Of a DNA stretch of 51,764 nucleotides, positions 23,940 through 32,579 are shown piece after piece. This DNA comes from Streptomyces sp. S3(2020) (lineage in GTDB: Bacteria > Actinomycetota > Actinomycetes > Streptomycetales > Streptomycetaceae). Below the pieces are notes generated by a model that had not been told where the DNA came from, did no database searches, and worked only from the letters and a program-made list of their open reading frames with translations. Location of the stretch: the NCBI RefSeq assembly GCF_013044505.1, contig NZ_JABERD010000057.1, positions 1-51,764 on the forward strand, written 5' to 3'. A program made the position numbers and the translations under genes. The first letter of the stretch is position 1; each line of letters starts with the position of its first letter.

Positions 23940-25691
23940 ATGTCGCGCACACGCTCTGTCAACCGCCGTACCGTCCTCGCCGCCACCGGCGCGGCAGCCG
24001 TCTCCGCGGGTGTCGGCTACGCCCTGCGGCCCACCGACAGCCAGGCCGCCACCACCGGTACCGGTACCGGCGCCGCCGCCGAGGGGGCGCCCGTAGCCCA
24101 GTCCCGGCAGGCCCCCGCCGTCCCGCTCGCCCCGTACACCCGGGGCACGACCGTCGCCACCGTCGCCGCCGCCCGTACCGCCTCCGGCTTCCGCCGCCTC
24201 GGTGACGGCCCCGGCTGGGAGCGGGTGGTGCGCGGTGAGCTCGCCGCACCGAAGACGGGCCGCGCGGGCCGCCGTACCGCGCTCGCCGCGTTCGTACAGC
24301 TCACCGATCTGCACCTGATCGACGCCCAGCACCCGCTGCGCCTGGAGTACCTCCGCTCGACCGACGCGCACGCCTGGCGGCCGCAGGAGGCACTGACCGT
24401 GCACGGGGCGATCTCCCTCGTGGAGCGGGTCAACGCGCTGCGCGGCGCCCCCGTCACCGGCGCCCCGCTGCACTTCGCGATGACCACCGGCGACAACACG
24501 GACAACAACGCGAAGTCCGAGCTGGAGTGGTTCCTGAAGGTGATGAGCGGCGGCCGGATCAGCCCCAACTCCGGTGACCCGCGGCAGTACGAGGGCGTCC
24601 AGAACAGCGGGATCAAGCAGTACTGGCAGCCCGACACCACCGTCCGCGACGCCGACAAGCAGCGCGGCTTCCCGCACCTCGACGGCTTCCTCGCCGCCGC
24701 GATCCGCGAGCTGAACAGTCCCGGCCTGAACCTCCCCTGGTACTCCACGGTCGGCAACCACGACTCCATGCCGCTCGGCTGCTACGCCTCCCACGGCGAC
24801 TCCTGGCTCACCGAGTACGCCGTCGGCGGCAAGAAACTGATGAGCCTGCCCGCGGCCGAGGCGAAGAAGCTCCAGGACGCCATCAAGAAGGCCAAGGACC
24901 CGCGCGGCGTCGGCTTCCGCGACCTCCTCAAGGCCCACGCCCGCGACATGCGCTCGGTGACACCGGACGAGTCGCGGGCCCCGTTCACGCCGCGGGAGTA
25001 CATCCAGGCCCACCTGGACCCCGCGTACCGCGGCCTCGGCCCGGTCGGCCACGGCTACTCCACCGCCAACCTCGACGCGGGCACCCAGTACTACTCCTTC
25101 CGCATCGCCGAGGACGTCATCGGCATCAGCCTCGACACCACCGACGCGGGCGGCCACTACGAGGGGTCCGTCGGGACGGCCCAGATGAAGTGGCTGGACA
25201 GGACGCTGAAGGACAACAAGGACTCCTACGCCGTCGTCTTCAGCCACCACACCAGCAAGTCGATGGACAACACCCGCCCCGACCCGGCCCGCCCCGGCGA
25301 GCGCCGCCACACCGGAGCGGAGGTCGTCACCCTGCTCGGCCGCCACCGCAACGTCCTTGCCTGGGTGAACGGCCACATCCACCGCAACGAGATCACCCCG
25401 CACGCCGCAGGCAACGGCCGCTCCTTCTGGGAGATCTCCACCGCCTCCCACGTCGACTACCCCCAACTCGCCCGCGTCGTCGAGCTGGTGGACAACCAGG
25501 ACGGCACGATCTCCCTCTTCACCACCTGCATCGAGTCCTCGGCCCCGCACCGCACGGACTTCGCCGACCTCTCCCAGACAGGACTGTCGGCCCTCTACCG
25601 AGAGCTCTCCTTCAACGCCCCCGGCGGACGCACGGACCTGGCGGGCACGACGGGCGACCGCAACACGGAGCTGGTCCTGAAGAAGGGCTGA
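23940..25691 (+). CDS. Tat-exported metallophosphoesterase, TIGR03767 type
   Basis: A 583-residue phosphoesterase. The N-terminus carries a twin-arginine signal (SVNRRTVLAATGAAAVSAGVGYAL), indicating export of a folded metalloenzyme. Metal-binding motifs of the calcineurin fold are in order: TDLHLID (D123, H125), TTGDNTDNN (D185), GNHD (N273, H274) and NGHIHRNE near the C-terminus. The long inserts between them match TIGR03767 proteins. Likely substrates are extracellular phosphate esters. A candidate PHO box upstream suggests induction on phosphate limitation. GGGGAG lies about eleven bases before the ATG. Confidence 0.9.
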   Translation: MSRTRSVNRRTVLAATGAAAVSAGVGYALRPTDSQAATTGTGTGAAAEGAPVAQSRQAPAVPLAPYTRGTTVATVAAARTASGFRRLGDGPGWERVVRGELAAPKTGRAGRRTALAAFVQLTDLHLIDAQHPLRLEYLRSTDAHAWRPQEALTVHGAISLVERVNALRGAPVTGAPLHFAMTTGDNTDNNAKSELEWFLKVMSGGRISPNSGDPRQYEGVQNSGIKQYWQPDTTVRDADKQRGFPHLDGFLAAAIRELNSPGLNLPWYSTVGNHDSMPLGCYASHGDSWLTEYAVGGKKLMSLPAAEAKKLQDAIKKAKDPRGVGFRDLLKAHARDMRSVTPDESRAPFTPREYIQAHLDPAYRGLGPVGHGYSTANLDAGTQYYSFRIAEDVIGISLDTTDAGGHYEGSVGTAQMKWLDRTLKDNKDSYAVVFSHHTSKSMDNTRPDPARPGERRHTGAEVVTLLGRHRNVLAWVNGHIHRNEITPHAAGNGRSFWEISTASHVDYPQLARVVELVDNQDGTISLFTTCIESSAPHRTDFADLSQTGLSALYRELSFNAPGGRTDLAGTTGDRNTELVLKKG

Positions 25692-25803
25692 GTCGGAGAA
25701 GGGCTGAAAGGCACTCAACCGGCGTACATGGCTCAACCTCGGTGATACCGGCCGTGTCTCACCCCCCGACCAGGCTCGACGCAGAGCACAAAAGGGGAGA
25801 GAC

Positions 25804-26943
25804 ATGACCGTACGGATGACCGTGGTGGCCGCCACCGCCGTAGCACTGTCGGTGGCCCTGGCGGCACCCGCGCTCGCCGCGGCACCCGCCAGAGGTGACC
25901 ACGACGCGACCCGCAAGGCACTGGAAGCCGCCGTGAAGGACGGCGTGCCCGGTGTCACCGCCACGGCGAAGGACCAGCACGGCAGCTGGTCGGCGACCCC
26001 CGGGGTGGGCAACCTCCGCACGGGCCAGCCGCGTTCGGCCCACGACCGCTACCGCGTCGGCAGCATCACCAAGACCTTCGTGTCGACGGTGCTGCTCCAG
26101 CTGGAGGCGGAGGGCCGGCTGTCGCTGGACGACAAGGTGGAGAAGTGGCTGCCGGGCACCGTCCGGGGCAACGGCCACGACGGCCGCCACATCACCCTGC
26201 GCCAGCTCCTCAACCACACCAGCGGCATCTTCAACTACACCTCCGACGACCAGTTCGTCAGGACGTACTTCCTCAAGGACGGCTTCTTCGAGCATCGCTA
26301 CGACACGAAGACGCCGGTGGACCTGGTGGCCATCGCGATGACCCACAAGCCGGACTTCGCGCCGGGCACGTCCTGGAACTACTCCAACACCAACTACGTC
26401 CTGGCGGGCATGGTGATCGAGAAGGCCACGGGCAGGCCGTACGGGGACGAGATCCGACGGCGGATCGTGGAGCCCCTGTCCCTGCACGCCACCTCCGTCC
26501 CCGGCACCCGGGTGACCCTCCCCAAGCCCAGCAGCCGCGGCTACTCCAAGCTCGCCGAGACGGCGACGGGACCGACGTACGACGTCACCGAGCTGAACCC
26601 CTCGCTGGCCTCCGCGGCGGGCGAGATGATCTCGGACTCCGCCGACCTCAACCGCTTCTACTCGGCCCTGCTGAAGGGCCGGCTGCTCCCGCCGAAGCAG
26701 CTCAAGGAGCTGAAGACCACGGTGACGGCCGAGGAGTACCCGAACGCCGGCTACGGCCTCGGCCTCATCGACCGCAAGCTGTCCTGCGGCGTCCACGTCT
26801 GGGGCCACGACGGCGGCATCCACGGCTCGAACTCGGTGGCGGTGACCACGACCGACGGCCGGCACTCGCTCGCCTTCAACTTCAACGGGGACTGGTCGGG
26901 GGACAGCGAGGCGGTGATCGAGGCGGAGTTCTGCGGCGACTGA
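25804..26943 (+). CDS. secreted serine hydrolase, beta-lactamase/DD-peptidase fold
   Basis: A 379-residue exported protein with a signal peptide (MTVVAATAVALSVALAAPALAAAP). The class C-like motifs are present: S87-I-T-K90, Y193-S-N, and H335-D-G in place of the usual K-T-G. The HDG form is common in the D-aminopeptidase/EstB/DD-carboxypeptidase branch. A strong AAGGGGAG precedes the ATG. Activity could be DD-carboxypeptidase, esterase or peptidase; the sequence does not decide. No neighbours of cell-wall synthesis. Confidence 0.9.
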   Translation: MTVRMTVVAATAVALSVALAAPALAAAPARGDHDATRKALEAAVKDGVPGVTATAKDQHGSWSATPGVGNLRTGQPRSAHDRYRVGSITKTFVSTVLLQLEAEGRLSLDDKVEKWLPGTVRGNGHDGRHITLRQLLNHTSGIFNYTSDDQFVRTYFLKDGFFEHRYDTKTPVDLVAIAMTHKPDFAPGTSWNYSNTNYVLAGMVIEKATGRPYGDEIRRRIVEPLSLHATSVPGTRVTLPKPSSRGYSKLAETATGPTYDVTELNPSLASAAGEMISDSADLNRFYSALLKGRLLPPKQLKELKTTVTAEEYPNAGYGLGLIDRKLSCGVHVWGHDGGIHGSNSVAVTTTDGRHSLAFNFNGDWSGDSEAVIEAEFCGD

Positions 26944-26978
26944 GCGCTCCGCTGGATGAGCGGTGATGTGCCGTCGTT

Positions 26979-27063
26979 CGGCTGCGGCGCCGTCGTGGCT
27001 GGTCGCGCCCGCGCGGCAGTAGACGCACATCGATACCGCCCCGCGCCCCTTTTTGGGGCGCGG
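26979..27063. repeat. dispersed Streptomyces intergenic repeat with terminator hairpin
   Basis: The stretch CGGCTGCGGCGCCGTCGTGG, then CTGGTCGCGCCCGCGCGGCA and CACATCGATACCGCCCCGCG, resembles from memory a repeat scattered in many copies through Streptomyces genomes. It ends in a hairpin of perfect 9-bp arms, CCGCGCCCC (27041-27049) and GGGGCGCGG (27055-27063), around TTTTT. It probably ends transcription of the serine hydrolase gene. No copy number can be counted here. Confidence 0.55.
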
Positions 27064-27128
27064 CCGAACCGCAGCGGACTTCGCCCGACCCGCTCAGCCC
27101 GCGATCGGCTCGCGGAGCGCAGGAAGGG

Positions 27129-27162
27129 CGGATCCGTCCCGGTCGGGTACGGGACGGATCCG
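27129..27162. other. perfect 12-bp inverted repeat
   Basis: CGGATCCGTCCC (27129-27140) and GGGACGGATCCG (27151-27162) flank a 10-base loop, 48 bases before the 27211 gene. It could be a second terminator or an operator for that gene. The rest of 26944-27210 contains only the dispersed repeat and no gene. Confidence 0.5.
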
Positions 27163-27210
27163 GCGACCGGCCCGGACCCCGGTGTCAGTGGGGTCGGGTT
27201 GGATGGGGGC

Positions 27211-27879
27211 ATGTCTGATCTCGAAGTGATCCGTGCTCTGCCCGCGGCCGATGTCATACGCGACCGGAGCAGGGCCCTCGCCGTGCTGGATGCCGTGATG
27301 AGTCCGGAACAGGAGGGGCGTTACTTCTTCTTCTCCTCCGGCTGGTCGGCCACCGAGGAGGTGGCCTCCATGAGCGACGGGTCCGGGAACGAGTACTCGA
27401 TCGTCTTCTCGGCGGCCGGGGTCTACGCCCGTGGCTTCGACCACGAGTCGGAGATGAGCCCGTACCGGGAGGACCCGCCGGAGCCTTGGCCGGGGCTGTT
27501 CGACGGGCTGCCCGAGGTGTTCCGTCCCTATGTCACCGAGCCCGCCTTCACCGACGAGGACGGCACGCCGGTCGTGACGGTGTGCTTCTGGCGCGAGCGG
27601 GGCGACGCGGAGTGGAGGACGGGCGCACCCGAACCGGGTGCGGAGGACCACGGCAGCACCGAGTGGCTCTTCGACGTCCTGACGGACGGGCGGCCCGAGG
27701 CCTACAAGGAGTTCGCCGAGGACTACTACGAGGCCGAGGTGGACCTCGACGCCGTACGCCATGTCTACGCCCTGCGACCGCTCACACAGGCCGTCGTCTC
27801 CGCACTGAATCCGGATGTCGCGCTGGGCGATCTGGACAAGGAGCTGGCGCAGATCGGGTATCCGAGGGAGCAGCGGTGA
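27211..27879 (+). CDS. hypothetical protein
   Basis: A 222-residue acidic cytoplasmic protein from ATG 27211, preceded by GGATGGGGG. Visible segments are YFFFSSGWSATEEVASMSDGSGNEYSIVF, ARGFDHESEMSPYR, WPGLFDGLPEVFRPYVTEPAF and the C-terminal DVALGDLDKELAQIGYP. Its composition and the aromatic-rich beta segments recall small SUKH or immunity-type proteins, but I cannot assign it. An upstream in-frame extension is rejected because it would translate the dispersed repeat and the hairpin. Confidence 0.75.
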   Translation: MSDLEVIRALPAADVIRDRSRALAVLDAVMSPEQEGRYFFFSSGWSATEEVASMSDGSGNEYSIVFSAAGVYARGFDHESEMSPYREDPPEPWPGLFDGLPEVFRPYVTEPAFTDEDGTPVVTVCFWRERGDAEWRTGAPEPGAEDHGSTEWLFDVLTDGRPEAYKEFAEDYYEAEVDLDAVRHVYALRPLTQAVVSALNPDVALGDLDKELAQIGYPREQR

Positions 27880-27910
27880 ATTCTGTGAATTGACTTTGAC
27901 TGACCGGTTG

Positions 27911-27940
27911 TTGACAAAGGCTCGGGGGAAAGTCGAAGAT
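27911..27940 (+). promoter_or_regulatory. promoter for the 27978 gene
   Basis: Consensus -35 TTGACA (27911-27916), 18-bp spacer, -10-like GAAGAT (27935-27940). It would start transcription near 27947, 31 bases before the GTG. Confidence 0.45.
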
Positions 27941-27977
27941 CCGCTCGATATCCAGAGGATTTCCGAGGCGGCATATC

Positions 27978-28454
27978 GTGGCGTTGGGGCTGGCTGGTCG
28001 GGTTGTCCGGCGCTCGCAGGGGTTTCTTGAGCCCGGTGAGCAGGTCTGGCGGGTGGTGCTGGCACAGGGGGGACTCAATCCCTGGTTGCAGAGCGCCTTC
28101 TTTCTGAGCGGGCTCATCGGGGCGCGTCTCGCCGTCGCCTCGTGGGGCGGACCGGGTGTGTTCGGTCTGTTCTGGAGTGTCCTGGGTGCGGTGGGCGGGG
28201 CGTTTCTCGCCAACGTGTTCATCAGTCGGCGTGTGGTGTTGATGACCGACCGGGGCGTCGTCGTGCTGGAATACGGCCGTTTCAGCACAGTGAAGCCGAC
28301 CCGGCTGGTGGCGCGGCTGCCGTTGGGTACGGCGATGGGCCCCCTGTCCGGCCTGTGGGCCCGAACCGAACTGGCCGGTGAACGGCTGTGGGTGCACCGG
28401 AGATGGCATGGGAGCGTCACCGCGCCGGCAGTGCCGCACGTCGGTGAGCGGTAG
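27978..28454 (+). CDS. hypothetical membrane protein
   Basis: A 158-residue protein from GTG 27978. Two hydrophobic helices (LQSAFFLSGLIGARLAVASW and VFGLFWSVLGAVGGAFLANVFI, about 39-82) are followed by a beta-rich C-terminal half (RRVVLMTDRGVVVLEYGRF, RTELAGERLWVHRRW). The arrangement resembles bacterial PH-like or photosystem-assembly membrane proteins, in which a membrane hairpin precedes a small PH-type domain. No confident family. It is followed by a strong terminator. Confidence 0.65.
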   Translation: MALGLAGRVVRRSQGFLEPGEQVWRVVLAQGGLNPWLQSAFFLSGLIGARLAVASWGGPGVFGLFWSVLGAVGGAFLANVFISRRVVLMTDRGVVVLEYGRFSTVKPTRLVARLPLGTAMGPLSGLWARTELAGERLWVHRRWHGSVTAPAVPHVGER

Positions 28455-28470
28455 GCGGTCGCCCACATGA

Positions 28471-28509
28471 GGAGGGACCGCCGATCCCCCTCCGATCGGC
28501 GGTCCCTCC
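28471..28509. terminator. strong hairpin terminator
   Basis: A perfect 16-bp stem, GGAGGGACCGCCGATC (28471-28486) with GATCGGCGGTCCCTCC (28494-28509), 7-base loop. It separates the 27978 gene from the convergent 28553-29599 gene and can act in both directions. Confidence 0.8.
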
Positions 28510-28552
28510 TCTCCCCTCCCCATCCCCCCCCTGGTCCCGCCCCGGTCCGTCA

Positions 28553-29599
28553 CTACCGGGGCAGTACCACGACGTAGGCGGCCGGGTCGCGGTCGTTCGA
28601 CGCCATCAGGGCCGTGCGGACCACCGCTGCCTGCTGTTCCGTCGACTCGCGGAGCTTCTTCGGGGTGATGTGGACGACCGTGATGCCGAGGCGCTCCAGG
28701 TGCTCGCGCTTGCGGGCGTACTCGGACCACAGGGCGTCCTCGTCCTGGCGGGGGGCCCGGGTGTCCAGTTCCACGGCCACCGCCTGCTCCGGCCAGTACG
28801 CGTCCAGGCCGCCCAGGTGAGGCCCGTCGGGCAGCCTCAGATCCACGTTCCAGACCGGGTCCGGCAGGCCGTGCTCCCGCACCATCCGGTACAGGCGGTC
28901 CTCCGCGATCGCCCTGCCCTCCGCGAGCAGGGAGTCCACCGCGTCCACCACGTGCGGGCGGCTCAGCAGCTTCGCGTTGTTCAACTCACGCACCACCGCC
29001 GCCGGTTCGCAGTGACCGCCCCGGACCGCCTCCGTGAGCAGACGCCGTACCACTCCCGCGTCCGACAGCTCCGCCACCGCGTCGGCCAGGGCGCGGGGCA
29101 CCGGGGCCACCGGGAGGCCCGTGACCAGGTGCGGGGCCGGCAGGGACGTCGTACGGACGATGCGGGCGCAGCCCGTCGAGCGCAGCCGGCGCAGGCGCGG
29201 GACCAGGACGTCCAGCTTGTCCAGCGACATCAGCGGGGGCGCCGACGTGAAGCCGTGCAGCGTCAGCGCCGCCAGGCCGGTCAGCATCGCCTCCGCGTAC
29301 GTCGGGGCGTGCGGCTGCTCGGCTCCGGGCTGGGCCGGGACCCCCGCGGCGCGCTCCTTCGCCGCGTACATCAGGACCGCGTGCAGACGCTCCTCGGCGG
29401 TCGGCGGGCCCGGGTGGAGCAGGATCACGCCCGGGAGGAGCTGCTGCCAGGCACCGCCGGGGCGGCACTGCTCGTTCGTCTCGGCCGACGAGACGCCGTG
29501 CGACCTCAACTGAGCGGCCGTCATCACCCGGCGGTGCACCTCCGAGAGGTGGCGGACCGGGCGGGGGGAGAGCGGGGGGACCGGGGTGTTGTGGTTCAT
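28553..29599 (-). CDS. AbiEi-type antitoxin domain protein with Vsr-like nuclease fold
   Basis: A 348-residue protein. The N-terminus (RVMTAAQLRSHGVSSAETNEQCRPGGAWQQLLPGVILLHPG) is the winged-helix domain found in AbiEi-type antitoxins. The C-terminal part (DPVWNVDLRLPDGPHLGGLDAYWPEQAVAVELDTRAPRQ ... REHLERLGITVVHITPKKL) has the D...AVELD pattern of DUF559/Vsr-like restriction-fold nucleases. No toxin gene lies next to it, so it is either an orphan or a stand-alone protein of this common Streptomyces type. Start ATG 29599 chosen over upstream GTG codons; the ribosome site is weak. Confidence 0.75.
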   Translation of the reverse strand: MNHNTPVPPLSPRPVRHLSEVHRRVMTAAQLRSHGVSSAETNEQCRPGGAWQQLLPGVILLHPGPPTAEERLHAVLMYAAKERAAGVPAQPGAEQPHAPTYAEAMLTGLAALTLHGFTSAPPLMSLDKLDVLVPRLRRLRSTGCARIVRTTSLPAPHLVTGLPVAPVPRALADAVAELSDAGVVRRLLTEAVRGGHCEPAAVVRELNNAKLLSRPHVVDAVDSLLAEGRAIAEDRLYRMVREHGLPDPVWNVDLRLPDGPHLGGLDAYWPEQAVAVELDTRAPRQDEDALWSEYARKREHLERLGITVVHITPKKLRESTEQQAAVVRTALMASNDRDPAAYVVVLPR

Positions 29600-29713
29600 G
29601 CAGCGGGTGTTCCCGCCGTTGATCTGATTCCTAACCGCTGTTACGTGCCTGTCGACGAATGCGGACAAGACGGTACTAAAGGACGGGTGTTCGGATGCCG
29701 AGTAGGCAGCGAA

Positions 29714-29746
29714 AACCCCTGGTCCGAATGGGGCGGACCAGGGGTT
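29714..29746 (-). terminator. intrinsic terminator of the second pepN
   Basis: Read leftward, a perfect 13-bp stem, AACCCCTGGTCCG with CGGACCAGGGGTT, loop of seven, followed by TTTTCGC. It lies 68 bases beyond the pepN stop at 29814 and has the T-run of a classical intrinsic terminator, rare in this GC-rich window. The rest of 29600-29813 holds the promoter region of the 28553-29599 gene. Confidence 0.8.
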
Positions 29747-29813
29747 ACGGCCGTTATTGCCTGAACTTCGTAACGGCTACCAAGAGCCCAAGCTCAGGGC
29801 AGAGATCGGGCGT

Positions 29814-32387
29814 TCAGCCCGCCGCCGCGTCGCACTCCTGCCCGCGCAGCGCCCTCGCCAGGTCGTCCCTCGCCTCCAGGACCAGACGGCGCAGCGCCGG
29901 TGCCGCGTCCTCGTGCGCCGCCAGCCACGCGTCCGTCGCCGCCACCGTCGCCCGCGACTGCTGCAACGACGGGAACAGGCCGCCGACCACGTCCATGCCG
30001 ATCTGGATCGAGCGGTCCGTCCACACCCGCTCGATCGCCTCGAAGTACTTCGACGCGTACGGCGCCAGCAACTCCCGCTGAGAGGACTGGTTCCAGCCCG
30101 AGATCGTCGCCCCGACCAGGGCGTTGGAGAGCGCGTCGGACTCCACCACCTGCGCCCACGCCTGCGCCTTCACCGCCGCCGACGGGCGGGCCGCCAGACA
30201 GCGGACCTGGTGGCGCTTGCCCGACGCCGTGTCGTCGCGGGCCAGTTCGGCCGCGAGCGCCGACTCGTCGGCGACCCCGTGCGAGGCCAGCGGCTCCAGG
30301 AACGCCCAGCGCAGCTCCTGGTCCACCTCCAGGCCGTCGATCTTCGCCGTTCCCTCCAGCAGGCCCTGGAGCAGCTGGAGATCGGAAGCCGCCGAGGCGA
30401 CGGAAGCGAAGAACCGCGCCCACGCCAGCTGGTGCTCGCCGCCCGGCTCCGCCAGCCGCAGCTCCTTCAGCGCGCCCTCGGCCAGCAGCCGCTCGCCCGT
30501 CGGGCCCCACTGCGGCGCCGCGTAGTTGACCAGCGCGGAGTTCGCCCACGCGTGCAGCATCTGGAGCACACCGATGTCCGACTCCCGGCCCGCGAACCGC
30601 AGCACCAGGTCGATGAAGTCCCGGGCCGGGAGCAGCGCGTCCCGCGTCATGTTCCACAGCGCCGACCAGCACAGCGCGCGGGCCAGCGGGTCGGTCACCG
30701 AACCCAGCGCCCCGCGCAGCGTCTCCAGGGAGCCCACGTCGAACCGTGTCTTGCAGTACGTCAGGTCGTCGTCGTTGACCAGCACGAGCTCCGGCGCCGG
30801 TGAACCCGCCAGCTCCGGCACGACCGTCCTCGGCCCCGCCACGTCCACCTCCACGCGCGCGTACCGCTCGACCGCCCCGTCCGCGCCCCTCCGGTACAGG
30901 CCCACCGCCACCCGGTGCGGGCGAAGTTCCGGATGGGCCTCGGCGGCCTCCTGGACCACCGCGAGTTCTTCCACCAGGCCCTCGGGGTTCAACAGCACCT
31001 GCGGGGTCAGCGAGTTCACCCCCGCCGTCTGGAGCCACGACCGCGACCACGCGGCCATGTCCCGGCCACTGGTCTCCTCGAGGACCGACAGCAGGTCACC
31101 GAGGCGCGTGTTGCCGTACGCGTGCCGCTTGAAGTAGCGCCGCGCGCCTTCGAGGAAAGCGTCCTGACCGACGTACGCCACCAGCTGCTTCAGGACCGAG
31201 GCGCCCTTGGCGTACGTGATGCCGTCGAAGTTGAGCTTGGCGTCCTGGAGGTCGCGGATGTCCGCGGTGATCGGGTGCGTGGAGGGCAGCTGGTCGGCGC
31301 GGTACGCCCAGGCCTTGCGGCGGTTGGCGAAGGTGATCCAGGCGTCCTCGAAGCGGGTCGCGCCGACGTTCGCGAACGTGCCCATGAAGTCCGCGAAGGA
31401 CTCCTTCAGCCACAGGTCGTCCCACCACACCATGGTGACGAGGTCGCCGAACCACATGTGCGCCATCTCGTGGAGGATGACGTTGGCCCGCGCCTCGTAG
31501 GACGCCCGTGTCACCTTGCCGCGGAAGATGTACTCCTCGCGGAAGGTCACCAGGCCCGGGTTCTCCATCGCGCCGAGGTTGTACTCGGGCACGAACGCCT
31601 GGTCGTACTTCCCGAAGGGGTACGGGTAGTCGAAGTGCTCGTGGAAGAAGTCCAGGCCCTGCTTGGTGATCAGGAAGACGTCGTCGGCGTCGAAGTGCTT
31701 CGCCAGTCCCTTGCGGCACAGGGCGCCGAGGGGGATCTCCAGCGTCGTACCGTCGCCCAGATCGCGGGAGTAGGAGTCCGTCACGTAGTGGTAGGGACCC
31801 GCCACCACACAGGTGATGTACGTCGAGATCGGCTTTGTCTCGGCGAAGCGCCAGACGCCGTCGGACAGCTCCCCGACCCCGTTGCTCCACACCGTCCACG
31901 CCTCGGGCGCCCGCACCTCGAAGCGGAACGGGGCCTTGAGGTCCGGCTGCTCGAAGTTGGCGAAGACACGGCGGGAGTCGGCCGGCTCGTACTGCGTGTA
32001 GAGGTAGACCTCGCCGTCCTCGGGGTCGACGAAGCGGTGCAGGCCCTCGCCGGTGCGGGAGTAGGCGCACTGGGCGTCGACGATCAGCTCGTTGTCGGCG
32101 GCCAGGTCCTCCAGGACGATCCGGGAGCTGTCGAAGACCTCGCTCGGGTCGAGATCCCTGCCGTTGAGTGAGACGGCCGTCACACTCGGCGCGATCAGGT
32201 CCGCGAAGCTGGAAGCGCCGGGCTCGCTGCACCGGAAGCGGATCGTGGTCACGGACCGGAAGGTGCGCGGCGCCTCGTCCCCGCCGCCCACGGCGGAGCG
32301 GATGTCGAGGGACACGTCGTACCCGTCGACGGACAGCAGGGCGGCCCGCTCCCGGGCCTCGTCGCGGGACAGATTCTCACCGGGCAC
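29814..32387 (-). CDS. aminopeptidase N (M1 metallopeptidase), copy 2
   Basis: An 857-residue paralogue of the pepN at 10444-13020. GAMEN is at residues 272-276. The zinc site is HEMAHMWFGDL (H306, E307, H310) with E329 in KESFA. The conserved block TYAKGASVLKQLVAYVG and the ERAP1-like C-terminus are present. HEMAH replaces HELAH, and the metal-site loop reads MVWWDDLWLKESFADFMGTF, so specificity may differ. GTG 32387 is chosen because GAGGGAG is then eight bases upstream; a GTG at 32396 abuts that site. No signal peptide. Divergent from the DsbA-like gene. Confidence 0.95.
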   Translation of the reverse strand: MPGENLSRDEARERAALLSVDGYDVSLDIRSAVGGGDEAPRTFRSVTTIRFRCSEPGASSFADLIAPSVTAVSLNGRDLDPSEVFDSSRIVLEDLAADNELIVDAQCAYSRTGEGLHRFVDPEDGEVYLYTQYEPADSRRVFANFEQPDLKAPFRFEVRAPEAWTVWSNGVGELSDGVWRFAETKPISTYITCVVAGPYHYVTDSYSRDLGDGTTLEIPLGALCRKGLAKHFDADDVFLITKQGLDFFHEHFDYPYPFGKYDQAFVPEYNLGAMENPGLVTFREEYIFRGKVTRASYEARANVILHEMAHMWFGDLVTMVWWDDLWLKESFADFMGTFANVGATRFEDAWITFANRRKAWAYRADQLPSTHPITADIRDLQDAKLNFDGITYAKGASVLKQLVAYVGQDAFLEGARRYFKRHAYGNTRLGDLLSVLEETSGRDMAAWSRSWLQTAGVNSLTPQVLLNPEGLVEELAVVQEAAEAHPELRPHRVAVGLYRRGADGAVERYARVEVDVAGPRTVVPELAGSPAPELVLVNDDDLTYCKTRFDVGSLETLRGALGSVTDPLARALCWSALWNMTRDALLPARDFIDLVLRFAGRESDIGVLQMLHAWANSALVNYAAPQWGPTGERLLAEGALKELRLAEPGGEHQLAWARFFASVASAASDLQLLQGLLEGTAKIDGLEVDQELRWAFLEPLASHGVADESALAAELARDDTASGKRHQVRCLAARPSAAVKAQAWAQVVESDALSNALVGATISGWNQSSQRELLAPYASKYFEAIERVWTDRSIQIGMDVVGGLFPSLQQSRATVAATDAWLAAHEDAAPALRRLVLEARDDLARALRGQECDAAAG

Positions 32388-32503
32388 GGGCGGCACTCCC
32401 TCGGGGGTGTTCGGTATGTGGACAGCACCGATCCTGCCATGTGCCCCTGACGCGCGGCAGCAGAGAAAGACGGGCCGCAGCCGGGAACGACGGGCCGCGA
32501 CGG

Positions 32504-32530
32504 GGAATGGCGCGGGGTGCGGACGACGTT
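32504..32530 (+). promoter_or_regulatory. candidate sigma-R (SigH-type) promoter
   Basis: GGAAT (32504-32508), 19-bp spacer, GTT (32528-32530), matching the sigma-R pattern GGAAT-N18/19-GTT for thiol-oxidative stress. It points at the DsbA-like gene 50 bases downstream. Mycobacterial homologues of that protein are controlled by the equivalent SigH, which supports the assignment. Confidence 0.5.
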
Positions 32531-32537
32531 CCCTCTT

Positions 32538-32562
32538 CGTTCGAACACCTTCCTTTCGAACG
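32538..32562. other. inverted repeat in the dsbA-like leader
   Basis: CGTTCGAA (32538-32545) and TTCGAACG (32555-32562) with nine bases between. They lie just after the predicted sigma-R start site and before AGGAGA of the ribosome site. It may be an operator or a weak 5' hairpin. Confidence 0.4.
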
Positions 32563-32579
32563 CTTTCCTTAGGAGACGC

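Noticed and set aside
29714..29746. Possible tRNA gene because of the strong stem
   Set aside because: The stem is 13 bp with a 7-base loop and a following T-run. There is no cloverleaf, anticodon arm or TTC loop, and a terminator explains it.
32538..32562. Possible LexA/SOS box in the GTTCGAAC repeats
   Set aside because: The Streptomyces SOS box has GAAC to the left and GTTC to the right across four bases. Here the order is reversed and the gene is a thiol enzyme.
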